DNA of 64,000 nucleotides, from NCBI GenBank assembly GCA_900767835.1, contig CAAGAO010000016.1:14100-78099 (forward strand). Direction: 5' to 3'. Positions 37,294 through 46,544 of this stretch are shown one piece after another. This DNA comes from Clostridia bacterium (GTDB taxonomy: Bacteria > Bacillota > Clostridia > Christensenellales > UBA1242). Position 1 is the stretch's first letter. Every line of letters starts with the position of its first letter. Below the pieces are notes generated by a model. That model saw only the letters and a program-made list of their open reading frames with translations, did no database searches and was not told where the DNA came from. Made by a program: the position numbers and the translations under genes.

Positions 37294-37377
37294 AAAAAAA
37301 GACTATTAAAGTTGTGAAGCAAAACCCAAAATTTGGACAACTATAGGAGGTTCACTTCAAAAATATAGTCTTTTTTT
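37294..37377. terminator. Two-way terminator with long structured loop
   Basis: A perfect 13-bp outer stem (AAAAAAAGACTAT / ATAGTCTTTTTTT) gives a T tract on both strands. It lies between the convergent PLP enzyme gene and lexA. The 58-base loop holds further complementary segments: AGTTGT with ACAACT, and GTGAA with TTCAC. These overlap and so are mutually exclusive. Confidence 0.7.
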
Positions 37378-37418
37378 GAATAATATGATAAAAATAAATT
37401 TTATTTATATGTAGAGGA

Positions 37419-38027
37419 TTAAAACCTTTTAATACAACCAACAACTTTACCTAGTATAACACAATTATTAGTAATTATAGGTTTATATAATTCATTTTGT
37501 GGTTGAAGTCTAATAATTTGACCTTCTTTATAGAAATTTTTAACTGTGGCATAACCATCAATATAGGCGACAACAATATCGCCATTTTCTGCATCTTCTT
37601 GTTTTTTTACGACAACATAATCACCATCATCTATACCAATGTTAATCATACTATCACCAGCAATTTTAAGCATAAACAATTCTTGATTTGTTCCAAAAAT
37701 TGATTTACTCATAACAAACTCATCTTCAACATTTTCTACTGCTAAAATTGGTACACCTGCCGCCACACGCCCAATTAATGGTATAGTGGTTAGTTCTTGC
37801 TTTTGTTCGTTTTCAATTTGTTTGAAATTTATGCTTCTTGATTTATTATCGTGTTTTACTATTAAATTTTTTTCCACTAATCTGTCAACATATTTTTTTA
37901 CTGAATTTGTTGATTTTATATTAACACCTGCTGAAATTTCCCTATAGGAAGGTGGGAAGCCATTTTCTTCCGTATAATTTTTAATATATTCAAATATTTG
38001 AGCTTCTTTTATTTCTCCTTTTTTCAT
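37419..38027 (-). CDS. lexA: SOS repressor LexA
   Basis: LexA represses DNA-damage genes and cleaves itself when RecA filaments form. The N-terminal winged helix includes GFPPSYREISAGVNIKSTNSVKKYVDRL. The cleavage site Ala-Gly is in GRVAAGVPIL. The catalytic Ser is in AGDSMINIGI and the Lys in ATVKNF. The protein is 202 residues from ATG 38027, which has AGAGGTG six bases upstream; a longer frame to 38111 would run through the promoter and operator. It reads away from the PadR-like gene but has its own promoter. Confidence 0.96.
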   Translation of the reverse strand: MKKGEIKEAQIFEYIKNYTEENGFPPSYREISAGVNIKSTNSVKKYVDRLVEKNLIVKHDNKSRSINFKQIENEQKQELTTIPLIGRVAAGVPILAVENVEDEFVMSKSIFGTNQELFMLKIAGDSMINIGIDDGDYVVVKKQEDAENGDIVVAYIDGYATVKNFYKEGQIIRLQPQNELYKPIITNNCVILGKVVGCIKRF

Positions 38028-38052
38028 AACCATCACCTCTAATTTTATGTAT

Positions 38053-38091
38053 ATAGTATCATAAAAAAAGATAAAAGTCAAACATATGTTT
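38053..38091 (-). promoter_or_regulatory. lexA promoter with LexA operator
   Basis: On the minus strand, TTGACT (38076-38081) and TACTAT (38053-38058) are 17 bp apart. The perfect 12-bp palindrome AAACATATGTTT (38080-38091) overlaps the -35 box. It resembles the GAAC-ATAT-GTTC type of Firmicutes LexA box with outer G/C replaced by A/T. Autorepression is the natural reading. Confidence 0.75.
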
Positions 38092-38116
38092 ACTTTTATC
38101 TTGAAAATCACATCGA

Positions 38117-40000
38117 TTAATATAGATTTTTAGATTTTAATATTAGTTTTCTAGCAAAATAATATACAAAATATGTAAATACAAAGCAAAGAGGGTAGAA
38201 GATTGATATTTGATATAATGAGATATTTTTAAATGTGAAACCTGCTATCAAATTACCTGATAAAATTAACGGAATCAATAATATTGACACTAATATGTAC
38301 TTTGATTTGAGTTTATATTTTGATATGTCTAAAGCAATTCTTTTTTGAGGTGTTTTTAAATAACATACAAGATAGTAACAAAAATAAATTCCCACAATAA
38401 TTGGCATTATTATAAATGATATAGGTTTGTTAAATCTAACACCAGGAATAAAACTATATACAATACCAAATATCAAAGAAACAAGTACAGCATAGGCAAA
38501 AACAGAAAGCGACGTTAACATATTTAATTTATTAATTTTTACCATATTGTAATCTTTATTTGTCTTTTTTAAAGATTTTTCAAAAGGTTTAAACTTAATA
38601 TTTTGCTCTTTATAAAACTCTTGCAGGTCTTTATAAGTGCTGAATTTAACTTTATTGTCAATTAATTCCAATTCTTGATTTTCTGCATTCATTTTGCTTT
38701 GTTCGTATAAATCTTTAACCCTATCTTCGTAATTTGAATTATTATTTTTCTTTTTTAAGTCAGGAGTTACGTTGTTTGCTGATATATAATATTCAAACCT
38801 TCTTGTATCCCATTTGGTAGGTTTTGGCATATCCTCAGGATTTAATCTTTCTGTAATGAAAACTCCATCATCAGTTTTTTCAAGAATTTTATTATTTTCT
38901 TTTGGAATTTCTTGATTCATATCGTTTAAATTGTTTGAAGTATTAACCAATTTATCGTTGTTATTGTTTGGCATATAGTTTTTTAGTTCTTTAATGTCAA
39001 TTTTATTTACAATAATATTGCAATCTTCAATATCTTTTCCACTTGTTAAGTTACTTTCATTATTATTTTCAGAAGCTATGTATGTATCATTAATTTGCAT
39101 AGTTTGTTTAGTTACTTTATCTTTTTGAGCATTTATATAATCTTTATTAGCAATTGTATCTAATGGCTCTACATTAACAGATGAAAGGGTAGTAGAATTG
39201 TTAGTATAATCAGGTGATGGATATTCATTTTCATCTTTAGTTGTACTAACTTCTGGTTCCATTTTATGTTCAATATACTTCTTTTCATATTTTGTACTAT
39301 TTAATGATTCACTAAAACTTTTATTTGTCTTTTTGACATACTCAAAATTATAAGACTTTTCCTCTATAGGTTTCTCATAACTTGTCAATATTGGATTTTG
39401 ATTTATTACTATCGACTGAGTATTGAATTTATCTTCTTTTAAAATATCATTATTGTTAATTAAGTTATTTTTATTATCTCTAATTTCTAAATCGTTGTTA
39501 TTTTGATTATCGTTGCTTGGAGGTGTTAAAATAACTGAATTTGAGAATAGGTCAAATTGAACAAAAGCATTATCTTGTTTTGAGTCATTTAAAACTTCTT
39601 CTTGTTTGTTGTTTTGTTTCTCTAAATTAAATAAATTTTCTTGTTGTAATACTTTTGTTGCTTCAGTTGAATGGTTTTGATTGGAAACATCGTTTTGAGT
39701 ATTATAATATTGAGTAGGAATGTCATTTTTCCATTTTTCTAAATGTTTTTTACCTAAATCTGTTAAATGATAGTAGTGTCTTTTGCCACCAATCTCACTA
39801 TCTCTCCAATAAGAAGAAATTAAAGATTGTTCCTCCATACGCTTTAAAGAAGAGTAAAGACTAGGTTGTTTTATTGACACCTTACCTGAAGTATTTTGCA
39901 AAACTTCATCAATAATCTCATAACCATATTTGTCTCTTTCTAGAAGAGTCATTAAAATAATAGTAGAGAGTTGCCCTCTTGGAATTTCATCTTTTATCAT
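38117..40000 (-). CDS. Membrane-anchored PadR-family regulator
   Basis: The protein has 627 residues. The first 95 residues form a PadR winged helix (RGQLSTIILMTLLERDKYGYEIIDEVL, QPSLYSSLKRMEEQSLISSYW, GGKRHYYHLTDLGKKHLEKW). Residues about 100-460 are a low-complexity, Asn/Lys/Glu-rich region without visible domains. The C-terminal 130 residues contain four hydrophobic helices (starting at MLTSLSVFAYAVLVSLIFG and ending at YFVYYFARKLIL). PadR proteins are normally soluble and 100-190 residues long. A DNA-binding domain tethered by a long flexible linker to a membrane domain suggests sensing at the membrane. AAGGAT precedes the ATG. The ligand and targets are unknown. Confidence 0.85.
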   Translation of the reverse strand: MIKDEIPRGQLSTIILMTLLERDKYGYEIIDEVLQNTSGKVSIKQPSLYSSLKRMEEQSLISSYWRDSEIGGKRHYYHLTDLGKKHLEKWKNDIPTQYYNTQNDVSNQNHSTEATKVLQQENLFNLEKQNNKQEEVLNDSKQDNAFVQFDLFSNSVILTPPSNDNQNNNDLEIRDNKNNLINNNDILKEDKFNTQSIVINQNPILTSYEKPIEEKSYNFEYVKKTNKSFSESLNSTKYEKKYIEHKMEPEVSTTKDENEYPSPDYTNNSTTLSSVNVEPLDTIANKDYINAQKDKVTKQTMQINDTYIASENNNESNLTSGKDIEDCNIIVNKIDIKELKNYMPNNNNDKLVNTSNNLNDMNQEIPKENNKILEKTDDGVFITERLNPEDMPKPTKWDTRRFEYYISANNVTPDLKKKNNNSNYEDRVKDLYEQSKMNAENQELELIDNKVKFSTYKDLQEFYKEQNIKFKPFEKSLKKTNKDYNMVKINKLNMLTSLSVFAYAVLVSLIFGIVYSFIPGVRFNKPISFIIMPIIVGIYFCYYLVCYLKTPQKRIALDISKYKLKSKYILVSILLIPLILSGNLIAGFTFKNISLYQISIFYPLCFVFTYFVYYFARKLILKSKNLY

Positions 40001-40078
40001 TTGTTTATATCCTTTATAAGCATTTTAATACATATTATTTAAAATGTCAAACTAGTATTATGCAAATTTGTGAATTAC

Positions 40079-40107
40079 TTGATATACACAATATTTTGTG
40101 GTACTAT
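40079..40107 (+). promoter_or_regulatory. Promoter of YgjP-like gene, leaderless type
   Basis: TTGATA (40079-40084), 17 bp, TACTAT (40102-40107), then six bases to the ATG at 40114. No Shine-Dalgarno is present. Confidence 0.6.
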
Positions 40108-40113
40108 TAACAT

Positions 40114-40761
40114 ATGGAATACAAACTGATACGTTCTAAAAGAAAAACTCTTGTTATAAAAATAACTCCAACTTGTGAAGTTCTTATACTTGCTCCTAAA
40201 AAATGTAGTTTAGATTATATCAATAATTTTATTATAGATAAACAAAAATGGATAATAGAAAAATTAAAACAACAACAAATAAACAAATGTGCATACGATA
40301 AATACATAAGTTTGCAAGATGTTCTTATTTTTGGACAAAGTTATGTCATTGAAGATTACAATAATCATTATCAGATAGGAGAATATTATGTAAAACACAC
40401 AAATGCTAGTAACAAGAAAAAGGTTATTAAAGACTTTTTAATAAAAATAGCAAACGCATATATTCCAAAAAGAGTTGAGCAAATTGCAGGTAAGCTAAGT
40501 TTGAATTATAATAGTGTAAAAATTATCTCGGCAAGAAAAAGTTGGGGAAGTTGTAACAACATAAAACAATTAAAGTTCAATTTTAGGCTAACTATGATAC
40601 CAAAAGAACTTATAGATTATGTTATATGCCACGAATTGTGCCATATAAAAGAATTAAACCATAGCAAAAGATTTTGGGAATTACTTGCAAATTTAGGATA
40701 CAAAAAAACAGCAGTTAAACAAGCATTTAAAGACTATAGTTATGTTTTACAACTGTTTTAA
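40114..40761 (+). CDS. YgjP-like (DUF45) zinc metallopeptidase
   Basis: A 215-residue protein with the zinc motif HELCHIKELNHSKRFWELL (HExxH plus a third His) at about 170-190. It also has the family's SARKSWGSCNN and LKFNFRLTMIPKELIDYVICHELCH. These match the YgjP/DUF45 group of SprT-like proteins found widely in bacteria. Physiological substrates are not established. It appears to be transcribed alone from a promoter that leaves no leader. Its 3' end faces the rluA remnant with only nine bases between the two stops. Confidence 0.88.
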   Translation: MEYKLIRSKRKTLVIKITPTCEVLILAPKKCSLDYINNFIIDKQKWIIEKLKQQQINKCAYDKYISLQDVLIFGQSYVIEDYNNHYQIGEYYVKHTNASNKKKVIKDFLIKIANAYIPKRVEQIAGKLSLNYNSVKIISARKSWGSCNNIKQLKFNFRLTMIPKELIDYVICHELCHIKELNHSKRFWELLANLGYKKTAVKQAFKDYSYVLQLF

Positions 40762-40770
40762 TTTAAAAAA

Positions 40771-41645
40771 TTAAATAATCATAATGCCTTTAAAATCATC
40801 AGGAAAGTCTATTTTAAGATTAATAGTCTTTTTGCTAATGGGATTAAATATCTCCATTTTTGCACAGACTAGTGCAGTGTGATTAATATGAAAGCAGGAA
40901 TTTCCATATAAGGCATCACCAACTAGCGGGTGGTTAATACTTGCCATATGAACTCTAATTTGATGAGTACGACCATATCTATAATTATTTCACATAATGT
41001 ATTTTTACCATCAAAAACAAGGGGAGTAACATAAGTAATTGCATCTTTCCCATTTTCGCTGATTTCTCGTTTTTGATTATTATAGCCGTCACTATTTAAA
41101 GTTGTGGCTATTTTTTTATTTATAACAACACTATCAACTTTACCTTCGCAAATAGCATAATATGTTTTCTTAATGTAATTATTAGAGTTGAGTAAATTAC
41201 TAATTAAACTATGCTTGGCAATGCAAACTAAACCTGCTGTATCTTTATCTAAACGATTAACAATTCTTACAATAAAAGAGGGGTCTTTATCTTTCATATA
41301 GTTAGTAACAGCGCCTGCCAAATTATAGTTTAAGTGTCTTCTTGATGGAATAGTTGGCATACCGCTCGGTTTATTTACTACTAAAATATCGTCATCTTCA
41401 TATACAATATTTAGCGGTACTATGTTTTGCATAATACTATTGCTAGTATTTGGGTTTTTATATAGTTCTATTTCATCACCATTTTTAATAGGAGCATTGG
41501 TAAATGCAATGCTCCCATTAAGTTTTATATATCCTTCTTTTTTCCTAAGATTTCTCACATAATTTTCGCTTATGCCTTGTCGTTTAATATAAGTATAAAT
41601 TGTATCATTATTTAAACAATCTTTTACAATTATTTTATTAAACAT
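40771..41645 (-). pseudogene. RluA-family 23S rRNA pseudouridine synthase, frameshifted
   Basis: The upstream frame (41645 down to about 40976) encodes an S4-like domain, then PSGMPTIPSRRH and the catalytic motif VNRLDKDTAGLVCIAK. It then runs into a false end. In another frame, from about 40980 down to the stop at 40771-40773, the rest of the family is intact: [20 protein letters not shown], followed by DALYGNS and about 45 more residues. Restoring one base near 40976-40980 would give a 291-residue protein of normal size. It is the third gene of the pheS-pheT transcript, four bases after pheT. This is either a real inactivating deletion or a one-base assembly error. Confidence 0.88.
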
Positions 41646-41648
41646 AAA

Positions 41649-44024
41649 TTAACCTTTTAGTTTTAAACCAATTTGTTCCATATGTTGCAAAAGTCGCATA
41701 TTAAATATTTCAATATCTTTTGCTGACAAAGTTTTATCTAAAGCACAAATATTAAACTTAAATGTCCAACTTGCATAATCTCCTAACTCTTTGCTTTCAT
41801 ATATATCAGTCAATTTGTAAGTCCAAATAAGTTTTGCTCTAAAATTATTTAAGTGATTTTCAATTTCAGCATATTTAGTAGTTTTTGGAACTAAGAAACT
41901 ATAATCAAGATTAACATCTTGGAATTTACTTACTTTTTTAATTTTGTTTTTATAGTTTTGTGCTTGCAATAATTCATTTGTATTTAATTCTAACACTGCA
42001 ATATTGAATCTTTTATCAATAGCCAATTTTACACTAGGATGTAAAACACCAAAATAGCCAATATTTTTATTTTCAGCGTAAATGTTAGTGCTATTAACCG
42101 GGTGCATATAGTTTGGTAAGGCATCAATTTTCCCAATACTGATTTGTTTGCCATAAATGTTTTGAGCAATATCCATTAAAACTTCTTTTAGGCTAAAATA
42201 TAGTTTTTCATTTGATAAAGTTTGACTTGCTAAACAAATTGATAGGTGAGGTTCTTCAATCGCTAAGTTGCTATCATCTAAACCTGCAACAACTCTTCCT
42301 ATTTCAAAAATTTGTATGTCTGAATAACTGTTTCTATTTTCTTCCATAAATTTTAATAGAGTAGGAGCGAGCAAAGATCTAATACCGGATTGACCGGCAT
42401 TTGAATCATCTACTAAACTAACATATGATTTTTGTTCTATACCAACACTCTTGTTAAAATCAACAAAATTCCATAAATATGAGTGAACTTCATTCATACC
42501 ATACTTTTCAGCCAAAATGTATTTTGTTTGATATTCATTATTGTGTGCTTCGTTTTGTTCTATTGATTTAACTTCCATAGAGATAGGTTCTGGTTTTATA
42601 TTGTCATATCCGTACGAACGAGCAATTTCTTCAACCAAATCTTCTCTTAAAGAAATATCTTTTGTTGCTCTATAAGAAGGAACTTTTACTTTTAACATAT
42701 CATTTTTTAAATCAACAACAAAACCTAACTTTGTTAAAATGTTTGTTATATCATCATTTGTAACATTAACACCTATACGTTTTGAAACAAAATCTGCTGT
42801 TATATCAATTTCGCATTCAGGGTATTTTTTTGTGTATACATCAGTAAGTGAAGAAACAACCTTTACACCATTATCTTGTTCTTGTAGCAGTTTTACAAAT
42901 CTAGCAATGGCAAGAGTAGTCATTTCTGGATCTAATGACTTTTCATACCTTTGACTAGCATCGGTTTTTAAACCAATTTTAGTTGATGTAATTCTAATTG
43001 CTTTTGAATCAAAGCAAGCACTTTCAAGCAATAAACTGTTTGAATCATCAGTTATTCCGGATAATTTTCCACCTTTAATACCAGCAATAGCAACAGGTTT
43101 ATTATTACTATCGCAAATAACGGTTGAGCCTTCTGGAATGTCGTGTTCTTCGCCTTCTAATGTTAAAAGTTTAGTACCTTTTGTTGCGGTATTGACATTA
43201 ATTCCTTTAACAATGTTTTTATCAAAAGTATGCATTGGTTGACCAAGTTCTAGCATAATATAGTTGGCAAGATCGGTGAGTAGATTAATATCTCTCATAC
43301 CGCAGTAGTTTAGTCTAATTTTCATTTGTTGGTTGCTTACTTTTCTAGTAACATTGTCAACTGCAAGAGAAGAATATCTAAAACAATTTTCGCTATTAAC
43401 ATTAATATTTAATTTTGGTAGGTTATTATATTCAACCAAAGAAACAACATCTAATGGTTTTAATTCTCTATTAAACATAGCGGCAAATTCTCTTGCAAGA
43501 CCATAATGTCCCCATAGGTCTGGGCGGTTAGTTAATGACTTATTATCAACTTCAAAAACTATATCATCCATAGGAAAAACAGTCTTAATATCAGCACCCA
43601 ATGTAACAGGGAAGGTTATATCCATAATACCGGAACTATCAGAGCCTATTCCTAATTCTACCTCACTGCAACACATACCAAAACTTTCTACTCCTGCAAG
43701 TTTTGCTTTTGTCATTTTATGCCCAGCAACTTTGCTTCCGATAGGTGCAAGGCAAACAACCATATTTTCTCTTACATTTGGAGCACCGCAAACTATTTGC
43801 AAAACTTCTGTTCCGGTATTAACTGCCAAAATATGCAAGTGATCGCTATTAGGGTGATTTTCTACTTTTTCAATTTTAGCAAAAATTACACCGGTAGTTT
43901 CTAGTCCCTTATGCTCGTAGCCTTCAATTTCGGCTGTTGTTAAATTAAATTTTTTCATTAATTTTTCTGGCTCAATACCATCAAGATTAACAAAATCTTT
44001 TATCCAATTCATTGAAATATACAT
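41649..44024 (-). CDS. pheT: Phenylalanyl-tRNA synthetase beta subunit
   Basis: The beta subunit of the (alpha-beta)2 enzyme, 791 residues, normal length. The N-terminal tRNA-binding (EMAP-like) domain is at about 40-150 (KIEKVENHPNSDHLHILAVNTG), and the B3/B4 editing domain at about 210-390. A B5 domain (RIGVNVTNDDITNILTKLGF), the catalytic-like core and a C-terminal ferredoxin-fold anticodon-binding domain (FQDVNLDYSFLVPKTTKYAEIENHL) follow. It follows pheS by 11 bases under the same T-box. Confidence 0.98.
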   Translation of the reverse strand: MYISMNWIKDFVNLDGIEPEKLMKKFNLTTAEIEGYEHKGLETTGVIFAKIEKVENHPNSDHLHILAVNTGTEVLQIVCGAPNVRENMVVCLAPIGSKVAGHKMTKAKLAGVESFGMCCSEVELGIGSDSSGIMDITFPVTLGADIKTVFPMDDIVFEVDNKSLTNRPDLWGHYGLAREFAAMFNRELKPLDVVSLVEYNNLPKLNINVNSENCFRYSSLAVDNVTRKVSNQQMKIRLNYCGMRDINLLTDLANYIMLELGQPMHTFDKNIVKGINVNTATKGTKLLTLEGEEHDIPEGSTVICDSNNKPVAIAGIKGGKLSGITDDSNSLLLESACFDSKAIRITSTKIGLKTDASQRYEKSLDPEMTTLAIARFVKLLQEQDNGVKVVSSLTDVYTKKYPECEIDITADFVSKRIGVNVTNDDITNILTKLGFVVDLKNDMLKVKVPSYRATKDISLREDLVEEIARSYGYDNIKPEPISMEVKSIEQNEAHNNEYQTKYILAEKYGMNEVHSYLWNFVDFNKSVGIEQKSYVSLVDDSNAGQSGIRSLLAPTLLKFMEENRNSYSDIQIFEIGRVVAGLDDSNLAIEEPHLSICLASQTLSNEKLYFSLKEVLMDIAQNIYGKQISIGKIDALPNYMHPVNSTNIYAENKNIGYFGVLHPSVKLAIDKRFNIAVLELNTNELLQAQNYKNKIKKVSKFQDVNLDYSFLVPKTTKYAEIENHLNNFRAKLIWTYKLTDIYESKELGDYASWTFKFNICALDKTLSAKDIEIFNMRLLQHMEQIGLKLKG

Positions 44025-44035
44025 ATTTTTTCTCC

Positions 44036-45064
44036 TTACGCCTTAACACCAAATTGGCTTAACACTTTTAAATTGCCACTATTTAAATATCTAATATCAT
44101 CTAAACCTGTTTTTAACATAACTAGTCTATCAAAACCTAATCCAAAGGCAAATCCACTATATTCATTTGGGTCATAGCCTGCAAGTTTAAATACATTTGG
44201 ATGAATCATACCACAAGGGCATAACTCTAGCCAGCCAGAATTTTTGCAAGTAGGACAGCCTTTGCCTCCACAGAAAGTGCAAGTTGCATCCATTTCAAAT
44301 CCAGGTTCAACAAAAGGGAAGAAACCGGGGCGAAGGCGAATGTTTATATCTGTCTTAAAAACTTCTGACAACATTTTTTTCATAAAATATATTAAATTTG
44401 CCACTGAAACATTTTTATCAACAAGCATTCCTTCAATTTGGAAGAAAGTGTTTTCGTGTGAATGGTCAAGCGCTTCGTTTCTAAAACATCTACCGGGGAA
44501 GATTGCTTTTAAAGGTCCATTATATTTTCTAAGTATTTTATTTTGTGCTGCTGATGTTTGTGTTTTTAAAAGTTCGCCATTATCAAGCCAGAAAGTATCT
44601 TGCATATCTCTTGCTGGGTGATTTTTAGGCACATTTACAGCATCAAAATTGTTATATTCCGTTTCAATTTCATTGCCATCTTCAACAGTAAATCCCATAG
44701 ACACAAACACATCTTCAATTTCTTTTGCAAGTGTAGTTCTTGGATGCAAAGAGCCTTTTTTATCGTTTGTAGGTAAGGTAATATCTATTACTTTTTCATT
44801 GGCAATTTCTCTTTGTATTTTTTCATTTTCTAGTTTTTCTTTTAAGCTAGCCAAAGCATCTTCAATTTTGTTTTTGATTTGGTTAATGCTTTGTCCAAAC
44901 TCTTTTCTTTTTTCGGCTACAATATCTCTTATTTTAGACATAGCATTAGTAACTTTACCTTTTTTGCCTAAATATGAAACCCTTATTTCATCTAATTGTT
45001 TTGTGTCTTTTACATTTTGTAGTTCGGTATCAAACTCTTGTTCAATTACTTTTATTTCGTCCAT
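44036..45064 (-). CDS. pheS: Phenylalanyl-tRNA synthetase alpha subunit
   Basis: The catalytic alpha subunit, 342 residues. A coiled coil occupies the first 85 residues. The class II motif 2 region is RNEALDHSHENTFFQIEGMLVD, and motif 3 is GFAFGLGFDRLVML. A CxxC-rich insertion (CTFCGGKGCPTCKNSGWLELC) resembles a small zinc ribbon, known in a branch of bacterial PheS proteins. ATG 45064 is preceded by AAGGAG; the upstream TTG at 45085 lies inside the terminator of the leader and is rejected. Confidence 0.98.
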   Translation of the reverse strand: MDEIKVIEQEFDTELQNVKDTKQLDEIRVSYLGKKGKVTNAMSKIRDIVAEKRKEFGQSINQIKNKIEDALASLKEKLENEKIQREIANEKVIDITLPTNDKKGSLHPRTTLAKEIEDVFVSMGFTVEDGNEIETEYNNFDAVNVPKNHPARDMQDTFWLDNGELLKTQTSAAQNKILRKYNGPLKAIFPGRCFRNEALDHSHENTFFQIEGMLVDKNVSVANLIYFMKKMLSEVFKTDINIRLRPGFFPFVEPGFEMDATCTFCGGKGCPTCKNSGWLELCPCGMIHPNVFKLAGYDPNEYSGFAFGLGFDRLVMLKTGLDDIRYLNSGNLKVLSQFGVKA

Positions 45065-45316
45065 TTTTACTCCTTTTGTGTACAAAAAAGCCCTATTAGA
45101 TTACTCTAATAGGGCATTATATTGACTTAACGCTGTACCACCTATTTTTTAACTCATTACATTTATACGGTTTTGTCCGGCTTTTCTTTTTAACGAAAAG
45201 CAACTCCAATGCTGAAATTCGCTAACTAATTGAACATAAGTGGCTTTCAGTCAGTGGCACACTCTCCCTAGAATGAAATTAGTCAACTACTATACACATC
45301 TTCATAGTTTTTACTG
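45065..45316 (-). promoter_or_regulatory. T-box riboswitch (Phe) upstream of pheST
   Basis: On the minus strand the leader contains the T-box sequence AGGTGGTACAGCG (45131-45143), which pairs with the uncharged tRNA end in the antiterminator. This is followed by a perfect terminator hairpin (GCCCTATTAGA / TCTAATAGGGC, 45090-45115) with a T run. Upstream is a long stem I with a GAATTTCAGC segment that can supply a UUC (Phe) specifier. The predicted logic is read-through when charged tRNA-Phe is scarce. Confidence 0.93.
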
Positions 45317-45322
45317 ATTATT

Positions 45323-45351
45323 AATTTAACACTATAAAAACTATTTGTCAA
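45323..45351 (-). promoter_or_regulatory. Promoter of the pheST T-box transcript
   Basis: On the minus strand, TTGACA (45346-45351), a 17-bp spacer and TAAATT (45323-45328). Confidence 0.7.
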
Positions 45352-45386
45352 ACCTTATTTTAAAAAATATTTACATTTATTGTTAA

Positions 45387-45415
45387 TTGACATTTTTAAC
45401 ATAAAGTGCTAAGTT
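45387..45415 (+). promoter_or_regulatory. Promoter of cysteine desulfurase gene, leaderless type
   Basis: A perfect TTGACA (45387-45392), 17 bp, TAAGTT (45410-45415), then seven bases to the ATG at 45423. No Shine-Dalgarno is present. It diverges from the pheST promoter, with about 36 bases between the two -35 boxes. Confidence 0.65.
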
Positions 45416-45422
45416 ATTTATT

Positions 45423-46544
45423 ATGATTTATTTAGACAATTCAGCAACAACACCAATGGATATTGAGGCAAGTAAAGTGTATGAAGAATATGCTTGCCGT
45501 AATTTTTTTAATCCATCTGCCATTTATGATAAGGCACTTTGTATTAGTAAGGATATAGAAAGTGCAAAAGAAACAATAGCAAAAGCCTTAGGAACTACAT
45601 TTAGTGATAATATAATCTTTACAGGAAGTGCAACCGAAGCAAACAATATGGCAATTAGAGGCGCATATAGAAAAAACTTCGGCAAAATGATTTTTTCTAT
45701 GGGAGAACATCCATCTGTATATAATGTTGCATTGGAACTGAGAAAACAAGGTATAAAGGTTGACTTTGTAAACCTACAAAAAAATGGAGAAATAGATTAT
45801 GTTGACTTAGAAAACAAACTAGATGATTCTGTTTCATTTATATCCATTATGCTTTGCAGTAATGAAACTGGTGCAATTAACGATTTAAAAAGAATATCCG
45901 AATTAAAAAATAAATATTGTCCTAAAGCAATATTTCATAGTGATGGTGTGCAAGCATTTGGTAAAATTAAAATAAATGTAGATTATTTCGGTGTAGATTT
46001 ATTTACTATCAGTGCTCACAAAGCATTCGGTCCAAAAGGTGTTGGAGCATTATATGTTAGGAATAAAAATATATTGAATCCAATAGTTTATGGTGGTGGA
46101 CAAGAATACAACTTACGTTCAGGAACGGAAAATGTCGCTGGAATTATGGCTTTTAAAAAGGCTGTTGAAAATATAGGCAACATCAAAGATAGTTATACAC
46201 ACACACAAGCGTGTTTTGACACATTCCTAAAACAAATAGATTTAACCAATGTTAAAGTTAATTCATCTGGTAGTCCTTATGTTTTATCGCTTAGTTTTTT
46301 AGGAGTGAACGGAGAAACACTTGTTCATATGATGGAACAACAAGGCATTTATATTTCCCGAGGGAGTGCATGTTCGGCAAGAAAAGCAGGCAATAGAATA
46401 CTAGAAAATATAGGTCTTACACCCGAATATATACTTGGTAGCGTTAGAGTAAGTTTCAGTAAATATACTACCATTTCAGATGCTGAAATAGCAGGACAAA
46501 CGTTAAATAATTGTTATAAAAATTTAAAGGAAAAATTAAAATGA
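45423..46544 (+). CDS. nifS: Cysteine desulfurase (NifS/IscS class, thiI partner)
   Basis: A PLP enzyme that takes sulfur from cysteine to a persulfide. Motifs: IYLDNSATTPMD at the start, GSATEANNMAIRG, HSDGVQAFGK, the PLP Lys in SAHKAFGPKGVGALYV, and the sulfur-carrying Cys in SRGSACSARK near 315. The 373 residues match the shorter NifS/NifZ form that works with ThiI. It overlaps thiI by four bases (ATGA), so the pair most likely makes 4-thiouridine in tRNA. Confidence 0.95.
   Translation: MIYLDNSATTPMDIEASKVYEEYACRNFFNPSAIYDKALCISKDIESAKETIAKALGTTFSDNIIFTGSATEANNMAIRGAYRKNFGKMIFSMGEHPSVYNVALELRKQGIKVDFVNLQKNGEIDYVDLENKLDDSVSFISIMLCSNETGAINDLKRISELKNKYCPKAIFHSDGVQAFGKIKINVDYFGVDLFTISAHKAFGPKGVGALYVRNKNILNPIVYGGGQEYNLRSGTENVAGIMAFKKAVENIGNIKDSYTHTQACFDTFLKQIDLTNVKVNSSGSPYVLSLSFLGVNGETLVHMMEQQGIYISRGSACSARKAGNRILENIGLTPEYILGSVRVSFSKYTTISDAEIAGQTLNNCYKNLKEKLK

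Noticed and set aside
37294..37377. Riboswitch or pseudoknot RNA
   Set aside because: It lies after, not before, genes on both strands and has T tracts on both sides. A two-way terminator is the simpler reading.
37419..38111. Longer LexA starting at 38111
   Set aside because: It would translate the promoter and operator and add 28 hydrophobic residues not seen in LexA. ATG 38027 has a good ribosome site.
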